Source of the DNA: Flectonema sp. DT1601
Lineage: Eukaryota; Euglenozoa; Diplonemea; Diplonemida; Diplonemidae
Length of the DNA stretch: 64,000 nt
NCBI GenBank assembly: GCA_964019425.1
Contig: OZ025810.1
Location: 558,001 to 622,000 of the forward strand
Direction: 5' to 3'
Shown: positions 30,701 to 39,704 of the stretch, in pieces
Position numbering within the stretch: the stretch's first letter is position 1
Layout of the letters: every line of letters starts with the position of its first letter
The notes under the pieces: model-generated
Told to the model about the DNA's origin: nothing
Database searches by the model: none
The model's input: the letters and a program-made list of their open reading frames with translations, nothing else
Program-made: the position numbers and the translations under genes

Positions 30701-31019
30701 ACCTTCCTTGTCTAACCGTAACATTCTGAACCTCAGGAAGTTCAACTGTTACCATAACCGGTGATGGGAGTGCAATACTAAATAAAACTTGAAATGGTTC
30801 ATATTCATTTCTCGCAGCACTCGTGAATAGCGATGTGCCAGTTGTCACAGGTGGAAGCTCCGCTTCTCCATATCTCTTACTCGGAGGAGCAGTCCATACC
30901 GTAATATCTGAGTCTTCTAATAACTTCACATCGTAATTAATAGGAACCGCATTCACTCTTGATAGCAATATCAGCGCTACCCATAGAAGCACTACTCTAC
31001 TACGAATAAACATATCCAC
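27708..31019 (-). CDS. DUF4091-like type I surface protein with Pro/Thr repeat stalk
   Basis: Exons 31019-27818 and 27751-27708 give 1,081 residues. A signal peptide (VVLLWVALILLSRVNA) leads into a large ectodomain with many N-glycosylation sites. Residues about 440-500 (IETRIWGFLAWSSRARGMYWD, REAWEDYEYLFIANG) match the end of a DUF4091/GH123-type TIM barrel. A beta-sandwich like malectin follows (SFWYPVPPGVYEVTVGCGD). Then come about eleven repeats around PPTPLPPGQTYGPTAVPTAV, a membrane segment (AAGAGAAVLLLVCVGVLCYW) and a short cytoplasmic tail. It is probably a glycan-binding or glycan-cleaving surface protein on a rigid stalk. The last intron is 66 nt, a multiple of three without stops, so retention would also be translatable (1,103 residues). 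Confidence 0.7.
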   Translation of the reverse strand: MDMFIRSRVVLLWVALILLSRVNAVPINYDVKLLEDSDITVWTAPPSKRYGEAELPPVTTGTSLFTSAARNEYEPFQVLFSIALPSPVMVTVELPEVQNVTVRQGRFSDGIFNSIRDLTCTNPQPNSTQCQASASTARHNIIWVTYFVPLSAQAGIYNGSVTLQLVTVKTINVTMQIYDFTLPETRNFINLNTVHPAEVSTTDSVEENKQELFNHRITPAKGTHPASFEYSDSWDTPPSPNNVLKCVGFNSEQSQDAGNTLDAQLTKYLKGDGWNCVGFQIEIGQRYVSDTEYRPTSFCSENIGSSQNGTASYNTAWGSFLTALGAYVRNNDLIGKVGYQIMKNPETAAEIGAAGELCKLSRDSAPDVLRIIEEEARADIVSSGCGYDIWITPVDKYDQGYSWRRQQLNQESIWLSPTTNNEFYPNPYNASSPGIETRIWGFLAWSSRARGMYWDNTVSNIFRTASGDINLSSELFREAWEDYEYLFIANGLNQPTPCTKTPSDIAAFAAAKSVTSFERSDSKIMNIRHALGQYNEDSITDIAANIEVETFLPLAVNFQDPSAPPATPVIVINGATWVKQGWSARVDSGIGWTGNGLLVPANLKATYNNVGDDRMSSALVDEGNNINSFWYPVPPGVYEVTVGCGDPRRLSTDTMNVVVNTVAIINNYSPTTLEPFQERTVTIEVTDGNGLEFKVGILGQSTYIMYIRINYADVIDYRCQSIVAVTDNSNVQPACKKDGCTALGFCPTPSPPTPIPPTPLPAGSTYGPTAVPPTPLPLGQTYAPDTRSPPTPLPLGETYGPTTVPTAVPTSTPPTPLPPGQTYGPTAVPTAVPTMVPPTPLPPGQTYGPTAVPTAVPTMVPPTPLPPGQTYGPTAVPTAVPTQSPPTPLPPGQTYGPTAVPTAVPTMVPPTPLPPGQTYGPTIVPTAVPTRSPPTPLPPGQTYGPTAVPTAVPTVVPPTPLPPGQTYGPTTAPISNVPSTPLPPGQTYGPTAVPDTMAPSDDEILPLWGWIAAGAGAAVLLLVCVGVLCYWSRAASGPPVAPQDFYSPEHIRYESMHTEQQKTAMNTGMFLFYIYLSQTVTKTITHTQTGLRRDVSGNGVYYI
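28032..28766. repeat. Tandem 72-bp repeats encoding a Pro/Thr stalk
   Basis: About eleven units, the central ones 24 codons each, sharing P-P-T-P-L-P-P-G-Q-T-Y-G-P-T. Outer units are shorter (16-21 codons) and more diverged, while central ones are nearly identical, as expected for unequal crossing-over. Confidence 0.85.
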
Positions 31020-31689
31020 GATAGTGTTATGGGTGGACTTGAAAGGAAGGGGGGTTTGAAAAATTATTTAAAAAAAAAAAAAAAAAAATTAATCATTTAG
31101 AGTCTTATTAACAAAAGAAAGAAAAAAAGTTCGGCAAATATCATCTCTTTTAGTGTGTTGCTGAGAAGAGGAATATAAAAAAAAAAAAAAAATTAAAATT
31201 AAAACCTTTTTTAACTTAACGTAAGATTAATATTATATGCTGGTCGGAATATCAGTAATAAAGTTTTTCCACAATATAAGCAAAGTGAAACTTTTTCCAA
31301 CACAAGAACCAAAACAAGGCAAGTTGCTTTTTCATGTTTTTTTGCAATAACGCTAAAGTTCTTTTTTTTTTTTTTCTTCTTCTTTCCCCCTCCCCTTAGA
31401 GGTTTCCATAGATTCTCGTTTGTTCTCCTACATCGGAACAAAAGTAATAAAACAAGTTAAAAAAAAAGAAAAAAAAATTAAAAGATTTGGGAAAAATCCT
31501 AAATAAGTGTAGTTGGAATCACGCACGATTCAGGGGGTTCATGCCTTTAGATAAAAAGACGAGTAGGATGTTCGAAAGTGGAACGAGTCTGAGTAACTCG
31601 GGCAGGGGATGCACAAAGTCTTTTCTCAACCGTGGGGTAACACGCAAATCAGTGGAATAGAAATAATTTGATTACGAGGACAGACCAAC
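31020..31689. other. Intergenic
   Basis: No gene supported. From about 31636 the sequence is shared with the region from 34498, so the 3' flank belongs to the xylose isomerase duplication. Confidence 0.45.
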
Positions 31690-33318
31690 CTACTGAATAA
31701 ATCTTGTTACATTCTGTTCAAGAAACTCTTGTTTTCCTGATTGCATGGTAGTCTCTCCAAGCTGCTTTGCGTGAGCTTCCAGCTCAACGAGGTTACCTTC
31801 TCCTCTTTCAATCTTAGCACCCAATGGAGCGTTCCATGAAGCATACCTCTTCTCAACAGTCTTTTGAAGTAGTCCACTCTCAACTAATTTACCAGCTGCT
31901 CTCAGACCTCTCGCAAGGCAATCCATTCCACCAGCGTGTGCAATAAATAAATCCTCGACATCTGATGACTCACGTCTTAGTTTACAATCGAAGTTGTTAC
32001 CTCCTGGAGCAATACCTCCTTGTTGAATGATAATTAACATACACTTCATAGCTTTTACAGGGTCACTTGGGAACTCATCTGTGTCCCATCCGAGGTATGG
32101 CTGTGTGATTGGATGTTTTATATTTTATGACCTACTACTGTAGATGTATTTGCTATTGTTATTAATCACTATTTACTTAAACAAGTATAAATCACAAACC
32201 TGGCCAGCATTACAGTCCACAGATCCCAACATCCCATAGGCACTCGACATTCTCAGATCGTGTTCGTAGTCGTGACCAGCAAGAGTGGTGTGGTTCGGTT
32301 CAATGTTTAGCTGTGTGTGATGTTTTATTTAGATTCACACAATACTTGAAAATGCCACACTCTCCAACACAATACAAACCTTGTAGTCCTTCTCAAGTCC
32401 GTAGTGGTTGAGGAATCCCATAACAGTCTGTGCATCATAATCATATTGGTGAACACATGGCTCACGTGGCTTTGGTTCGATAAGCATCTGGAAGTCCGCA
32501 CCGATGCTGTTCTGTTTTGAGAGAAGTTGGTGTTGTTGTCGTCTCAGTACAGCAAGTTGAATTAAAAGTTACAGAAAACAACATACTCTGTGGTTCAATG
32601 CCATCTTTAAGAAAGCAGCCATGTGGTCCAACTCTCTTCTGATGTCAGTGTTGAGAGGTGTTGAAAACCCTTCTCTACCTCCCCAGAAGACGTGGTTCTC
32701 ACCACCGAGTTTCTTTGTGATCTCAATCATCTTTCTGGTCTGTGCAGCAGCCCATGAGAACACGTGAAGGTCTGGGTTGGTGGCTCCTCCATCCTTGTAC
32801 CTCTTATTCGAGAAGAGGTTCTGAGTGCCCCACAACAACTTAATCCCAGTTTCCTTTTGTTTCACAAGCATCAAGTCAGTAATCACATCAAGGTTTCTCT
32901 GAAACTCTTCCAAACTGTTTCCTTGAGGAGCGACATCAGTATCGTGAAAGCAGTAGTACTCGACTCCCATCTTCTGAAAGAATTCGAAAGCAACGTGAAC
33001 TCTCTCGAGGTGAGTCTGAAGAGAGTCATCCTTGTCCCACGCACGGATGTGAGTGATGTCCTGACTGAATGGATCTCTTCCCATCTGACCGTTGAATGTG
33101 TGCCACCAGCAGATAGCGAACCTGCACCACTCCTTCATTGGCTTTCCCAAAATCATTTCATTGGCGTTGTAGTATTTGAAAGCGAGTGGGTTCTGACTGT
33201 CTGGTCCTTCATACTTCAGAGCTGATACCCCAGGGAAGTGCTCTTTCCCTGACGTTGCACTCACTGGAGCAGCGCTTGGGGTGATGTGACTGGACAGTGT
33301 GTTAAGTTGGTGAGTCAT
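31690..33318 (-). CDS. xylA: Xylose isomerase, copy 1
   Basis: Four exons, 33318-32587, 32511-32380, 32310-32200 and 32100-31690, all phase 0, give 461 residues. Motifs match class II xylose isomerases: [27 protein letters not shown] (catalytic His/Asp), [45 protein letters not shown], and [10 protein letters not shown], with the usual metal-binding Glu, Asp and His residues visible. It interconverts xylose and xylulose using divalent metal, allowing pentose use. No targeting peptide is apparent. Copy 2 lies 2.85 kb away with only one residue difference noticed (H versus Y near residue 27). A weak acceptor (GTTGCAG) lies about 7 nt before ATG. Confidence 0.95.
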
Positions 33319-33717
33319 GTTTTAACTGCAACCCTTTTGATAATTGAAAATTAATAAAACTAAAAAAAACGACTGACACAAACTCAACTTTTTTTGAAAA
33401 GGTTTCTTTGATATCAAAAAACCAAAAAGAGATCAACTGCGATTGCGATTGCAGACACTCGCAGAGGAGAGCCGTCAAAGAAGACTCCCTGAGTAAGAGA
33501 GGGAAGTCACTTTTTTTTTAATACGCAAGTTGATTTTTAAAACAACAAGCATCAAAAGGAACGAGTTAGAATATGGGAAAATGAATAATACCTGTTCCCC
33601 TTTTTCGAAAAGAGCGAATTCAAAATTTTAAAAATTGTTTTTTTCCCGTTAAATCACATCATAAAAATGGAGCAAATAAAAGGGATTTTTTTTTAAGATT
33701 TTGAAGGAAACAAACAA

Positions 33718-33755
<38 letters not shown>

Positions 33756-34550
33756 TGTATCTCAAATTTTTTTTTTTTTTCTCTTTAAAAGGAGTTCAAG
33801 TATATTCATAAAAAAAATATAGAAGTCAGCCGGATCAAAAAAATCCTTATTTTACGAAAGGCGCTAAGCGGCTGATCCTTGGGTTCTTACTGCAAATACA
33901 TTCAATCAAGTCAACAAAACAAACTACATGATAACTTAGCAGTAGTTATGTTAGCAGGGAATTTTTACATAAATCGTATGACTTCAATCAAACAAATGTG
34001 TTGTTTTCAGGCCAAAAACTTTTAAAAAAAAAAAAAAAAAAATACGTTAGCATTGAGAATTATTATATAGAAATCAACCGGGCAATATAACTAAAACGTG
34101 TATTTACCTTGAAAGGGAAAGCTGATAGAAATAACGTGTGCACAGAAAGATTTAAAAAAAAAATTATAAATAATATAAAAAAACAACGTCAGAAAGCACC
34201 GAATACCACTCAAAGAAAAAAAAAAGTTAACTTTTTTTTTTTTTCACGCAAAAGATCAACAGGGTCTTACTTTTTTAGGAATTTTTTTTTTTTTTTTCAC
34301 TAACTTTGTTCTCGTGATGAATGCGATTTCAACATTCGACAGCAGCAAAGCTTCTCAGTGAGTAAAAGTACATCGTTTGGAAGACGGTACCTCTCTTCTT
34401 GTATTCAAATGATAAACAGACGAGTACACATATTTTATACGCATTACTTCTTCGTATGACTAAAGATTCGTTTCCTCTACAGCTAGTCCTCACAAAGGTA
34501 ACACGCAAATCAGTGGAATAGAAATAATTTGATTACGAGGACAGACCAAC
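33319..34550. other. Spacer between xylose isomerase copies
   Basis: About 1.2 kb, no gene recognised. Dominated by A- and T-runs (33718-33753, 34022-34040). The part from 34498 repeats the 3' flank of copy 1. Confidence 0.45.
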
Positions 34551-36168
34551 CTACTGAATAAATCTTGTTACATTCTGTTCAAGAAACTCTTGTTTTCCTG
34601 ATTGCATGGTAGTCTCTCCAAGCTGCTTTGCGTGAGCTTCCAACTCAACGAGGTTACCTTCTCCTCTTTCAATCTTAGCACCCAATGGAGCGTTCCATGA
34701 AGCATACCTCTTCTCAACAGTCTTTTGAAGTAGTCCACTCTCAACTAATTTACCAGCTGCTCTCAGACCTCTCGCAAGGCAATCCATTCCACCAGCGTGT
34801 GCAATAAATAAATCCTCGACATCTGATGACTCACGTCTTAGTTTACAATCGAAGTTGTTACCTCCTGGAGCAATACCTCCTTGTTGAATGATAATTAACA
34901 TACACTTCATAGCTTTTACAGGGTCACTTGGGAACTCATCTGTGTCCCATCCGAGGTATGGCTGTGTGATTGGATGTTTTATATTTTTATACCTACTTAT
35001 TAATCACTATTGACTACCTAAACAAATCTAAACAAGTACAAATCACAAACCTGACCAGCATTACAGTCCACAGATCCCAACATCCCATAGGCACTCGACA
35101 TTCTCAAATCGTGTTCGTAGTCGTGACCAGCAAGAGTGGTGTGGTTCGGTTCAATGTTTAGCTGTGTGTGATGTTTTATTTAGATTTACACAATACTTGG
35201 AATCACTACTCTCCAAAAACAATACAAACCTTGTAGTCCTTCTCAAGTCCGTAGTGGTTGAGGAATCCCATAACAGTCTGTGCATCATAATCATATTGGT
35301 GAACACATGGCTCACGTGGCTTTGGTTCGATAAGCATCTGGAAGTCCGCACCGATGCTGTTCTGTTTTGAGAGAAGTTGGTGTTGTTGTCGTCTCAGTAC
35401 AGCAAGTTGAATTAAAAGTTACAGAAAACAACATACTCTGTGGTTCAATGCCATCTTTAAGAAAGCAGCCATGTGGTCCAACTCTCTTCTGATGTCAGTG
35501 TTGAGAGGTGTTGAAAACCCTTCTCTACCTCCCCAGAAGACGTGGTTCTCACCACCGAGTTTCTTTGTGATCTCAATCATCTTTCTGGTCTGTGCAGCAG
35601 CCCATGAGAACACGTGAAGGTCTGGGTTGGTGGCTCCTCCATCCTTGTACCTCTTATTCGAGAAGAGGTTCTGAGTGCCCCACAACAACTTAATCCCAGT
35701 TTCCTTTTGTTTCACAAGCATCAAGTCAGTAATCACATCAAGGTTTCTCTGAAACTCTTCCAAACTGTTTCCTTGAGGAGCGACATCAGTATCGTGAAAG
35801 CAGTAGTACTCGACTCCCATCTTCTGAAAGAATTCGAAAGCAACGTGAACTCTCTCGAGGTGAGTCTGAAGAGAGTCATCCTTGTCCCACGCACGGATGT
35901 GAGTGATGTCCTGACTGAATGGATCTCTTCCCATCTGACCGTTGAATGTGTGCCACCAGCAGATAGCGAACCTGCACCACTCCTTCATTGGCTTTCCCAA
36001 AATCATTTCATTGGCGTTGTAGTATTTGAAAGCGAGTGGGTTCTGACTGTCTGGTCCTTCATACTTCAGAGCTGATACCCCAGGGAAGTACTCTTTCCCT
36101 GACGTTGCACTCACTGGAGCAGCGCTCGGGGTGATGTGACTGGACAGTGTGTTAAGTTGGTGAGTCAT
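34551..36168 (-). CDS. xylA: Xylose isomerase, copy 2
   Basis: Four exons, 36168-35437, 35361-35230, 35161-35051 and 34961-34551, with the same intron positions and the same 461-residue length as copy 1. Intron 1 is identical between copies, while introns 2 and 3 have diverged. It retains all active-site motifs ([23 protein letters not shown]), so it should be active. Its leader is entirely different from that of copy 1 and has a stronger acceptor (TTTTCCCTCTTCAG, 29 nt before ATG). That suggests a different expression level. Similarity to copy 1 stops almost exactly at the start codon. Confidence 0.95.
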
Positions 36169-36963
36169 GTTTAGAAAGTGATGATAATAATAATAATCTG
36201 AAGAGGGAAAATACGATTATGTCAACTCAACCACAGATACTTCACTTAAGAAAGAAATCCAGATAAGATCAAAGATGCATTAACGACACAGAATATAATA
36301 AAATAGGGAAGTCAGACTGTTTTTAATGGCTTTAGTGTAACCGTCTGTCATTTATGACTAACGTTTAACTAGTGGTTAAGAAAAAAAAATTTTTTTTTTA
36401 GCAAAATACAAACTGATGACTACGAGGGGTCTGGGTAAATATCAAATCGACTTTTAAACTGGAAAGCAAAAAAAGAAACGACTTTAATTTAATTATAATT
36501 TTTTATTTATTTTTTTTTGTTGGTTTTTGTTTGTCTTAGCAAGAACCAAAAATTTAAGGAAAAGTAGAAAAAAACCCCGATTTTTTTTTCTTTTTTTTTG
36601 ACACGGTCCAGGGAGAAACTATTCAAATTGAGAGTTATGTCTCTGTCTGCTATAGGTTCATTCCTTGGATTATGTTTGAATGATTTTTTTTTCATCCAAC
36701 GTAAAAAAGAAACAATCGACTGCAAGAATAAGAATACGAATACGCGTAAAATAAAAAAATATATAAAAAAAGAGGAGATATCGACTGATAGTAACAAATT
36801 TTTGAGGCACGTGATGGAAATCAGTGCGATGGACTATTCTCGATATTTTGTTTTTTTGCATCGACGAAGTCGAAGAAGAAACTATTCAGATTAAGAGCCG
36901 TTTTACTTATTATGTCAAAAACACCCGACACACAACACAGTCTACTGGACTTCAGATATTAAT
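36169..36963. other. Intergenic
   Basis: About 800 nt with no supported gene. Two opposing Phe/Lys-rich open frames around 36507-36894 are homopolymer artefacts. Confidence 0.45.
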
Positions 36964-39187
36964 TCAGTGAGTATTTCTTCTCCGTAAGCGTAACATTCCC
37001 ATTGCATCTGTTTGTGTTTACTTTGTTTGTTTTAAAATTTACTGCAGTCAAATGATATCACATACCTGCATCTCGCTTCCTCTCTAATTCTTCAATCAGA
37101 GAAGTGATGTTCAGATTCTCAATGTCGATAACCTGTTGTTGATTTGATTTAGTTGATTAAAGGTTTCTTTAAAACAACTAAAAGTTTAAATAAATACACA
37201 CCGCTGACCTCACCGACAGTATCGAAGGTAGGTAGTACTTACATGTCGGAGTGCATATCCAAAGTCTAAATTTCCGATGCATATCCCACGGAGATTCAGT
37301 TTGAATTTTTATGCCAAGTTCTCGAAGGAAAGGATCAGAATCGTGGTAATCAGGTTCTACGATGATACAAATCCATTCCCCCTTTGAGAATCCAGAACGA
37401 GTTAAGGTTCGTAATGCGGCTGATGCTGATTTATCACTTGCTACGAATAACGGTCGAAGGCTTACACCACATGCAGCAGCACAACCACTTATTGCTTGTG
37501 TTGGGTCGGGACCCCTCCCAGATAATATAAGTGGGGATGAAGATGGAGACAGGGAAACGATCATTTCAAGATCGTCGGCGGTGACGCTTTTGATTGTCGC
37601 GGAGTTAGGTGCGGTTTCATTCATAACGTAGATTGCCTGCTCTAAACGAAATATCATCAAATCGAATTCAGAAGCAGCGCAATCTCCACACATCTTACGC
37701 ATCATAAACACAAACTCTTCTTCTTGGAGAGCACCATCTGATGCCTCTCCTCCAGTGTCAACATCTTTGATCATTTCTGATATTTCACAGCCATCAATTT
37801 CTCTAATGTGAGTTATTACGTTACGCAATTCTAATTCGCTGATACTTCCACTGCAGTCGTCATCAATACATGTGAATAGTCGTCTTAGGATTGTTGATCT
37901 GCGAGATTCCTCATCTCTTTGATTTACTCCCTTTATACATTCTTCAAAGAATCCAATGAAACTGTCGAAGGCTGTCGGAGGCATCGCTCTCGAAAGTCTC
38001 GTCATAAAAACGAAAAATTCATGCCAATCGAGTTGTCCGTCTGAATTGCTATCAATTTCATTCATAATAACAGTGCTGTTGGAAACTGATTCTTCGTTCG
38101 TCCATCCACAAAATGCTTTTAGAACGTCGCAAATTGATTTGAATGAAATGTGACGCTCCGCTTCCTGATGACCTTCTGTAACCCAAAGAGTGAATAGTAG
38201 CTGCAGATCGCTGTATCTTCGTTCTTGTTCGAGAATACCATTTTCATAAGCAGGCGCATTCAAATCAATTTGGTAATGATGAGGGTTTGATATTTTCATA
38301 AGACTCAAACCTTTTGATTGAGAACAATTACTTCCTGGAGGTTTCCAAGGTGTGTGAACCCAATCAGGTGTCCTATGACCATTTGGTAATCTCTGACCAG
38401 GTGGTCCTTCACTCACAGGAGGTCTCGGTATTGGAACTGGTCGTTCAACAGAATTCGACAGCCAAGCATTTCTTAATTGTGGTTGTGATGTTAATTGTTT
38501 TATAGCTTCAGGAGTTAACTCTTCTGAAGTGTCATCACCGAGGAGATCAGATGCTCTGGTGATGTGAACAGCAGGGTCGTCAGCCCAAACATGTCGGTGA
38601 CCAGATTTCAAATCGTCCATACCATTTAATGGTCGATGTCCTATCGCAGTTACTGGACGAGGTGGAATACTACTCGACCTCTCTTGACGAGATCTGTTTT
38701 GATCTGGAATTAGGTCCTCAATCTCAATGATGTCGACATCGCACAAATCCGCTACCTGCAAATCATCAGCCGGAGGAGGTGCAGCAGCTAACGGAGTCGG
38801 TGAAGGTGGTGCTGGTCTTGGCGGTGGTTGAACAACAAAGCTACCTCTTCCATTTACACTTCTAATACCTATCATGTCAGCTTCACTTATATCATCATCG
38901 CATTGTAAGTCTGGTTGTGTTTCTTCTTCTTCCTCTTCTTCGTAACAAATTGGTTTTTGTATTCTCTTTAAAGCAGACAGTTTTCTTAATATTCTTTTTA
39001 TCTTTCCTAATTCTTTAATACCAAAATCTTCTCTGAGATCATGTTTTGTAAGTTCGAGTAAGGCAGCTCCATCGACTTCGTGTGTCGATAGTTTTCGTAG
39101 TAAATAAGTATCAACCCAATCCCTTCCAATCAAACAATTCTGAACATCAGTAACAGTCCATCGCACTATGTTATTATCACTAAGCAT
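36964..39187 (-). CDS. SAM / EF-hand protein with a dynein D6-like C-terminal region
   Basis: Exons 39187-37202, 37132-37066 and 37007-36964 give 698 residues; the last two are less certain. Residues about 5-75 form a SAM domain (WTVTDVQNCLIGRDWVDTYL, LLELTKHDLREDFGI). A Pro-rich linker follows. EF-hands are visible in the middle: DSNSDGQLDWHEFF and DDDCSGSISELELR, which should bind calcium. Residues about 560-660 resemble the D6 (AAA6) region of dynein heavy chain: PLILSGRGPDP, KGEWICIIVEP, MHRKFRLWICTPT. The real start is ATG 39187, 8 nt after TTTTATTTCAG. The three-domain fusion is unusual. A calcium-responsive axonemal or transport adaptor is a guess. Confidence 0.65.
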
Positions 39188-39704
39188 TTGTTGCACTGAA
39201 ATAAAATAGATAATTGCCCACTTAGTATTTTGTTATGTGTTTGTGTGATAAAATTCTCATTAAAAAACATGTCTAACGGAAGCATGTAAAAAAGTTATAA
39301 TAATTCTTGATCGTGTTCGATAATTCCTGAGGTGAAGTAATATAGAGTTAAAAGAATCACTTGCATAGGGGGGCTTGGCGCTGCCAGTCGGAAAATCAGA
39401 AAATCCCTTTACGAAACACACAACACACAAAACGTTTTTTTTTGCTTTTTTTCGCAGTCGCCAATATGTGTTATGTGTTCGCGATATAAACTAAAGTACA
39501 GTACATCTCATTAAAACCTGTCTTAACAAAGTAATGAGTAGGTTGTTTAATTATATTCGTATGTGGATGTGTTATCTGTAATCTAGGCTACAAGTTACAA
39601 CTATTGAATTACTTTATATAAACTTATAATAAAAAAAGAAAAGAAATGAAAAAAAAAAAAAAAAAAAAAAAAAAAGACTCTAACGGAAAAAAAAAAGCAT
39701 TCCC
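39188..39704. other. Intergenic
   Basis: No gene recognised apart from the leader of the SAM gene. An A-run spans about 39649-39675. Confidence 0.4.
39196..39215 (-). other. Splice acceptor 8 nt before the SAM/EF-hand gene
   Basis: ATCTATTTTATTTCAG on the minus strand, followed by TGCAACAA and ATG. It rules out the longer frame that begins at a GTG inside the acceptor. Confidence 0.6.

Noticed and set aside
32764-33225. 153-codon plus-strand frame opposite xylose isomerase exon 1
   Set aside because: It is antisense to a highly conserved enzyme exon and has no family resemblance; present in both copies for the same reason.
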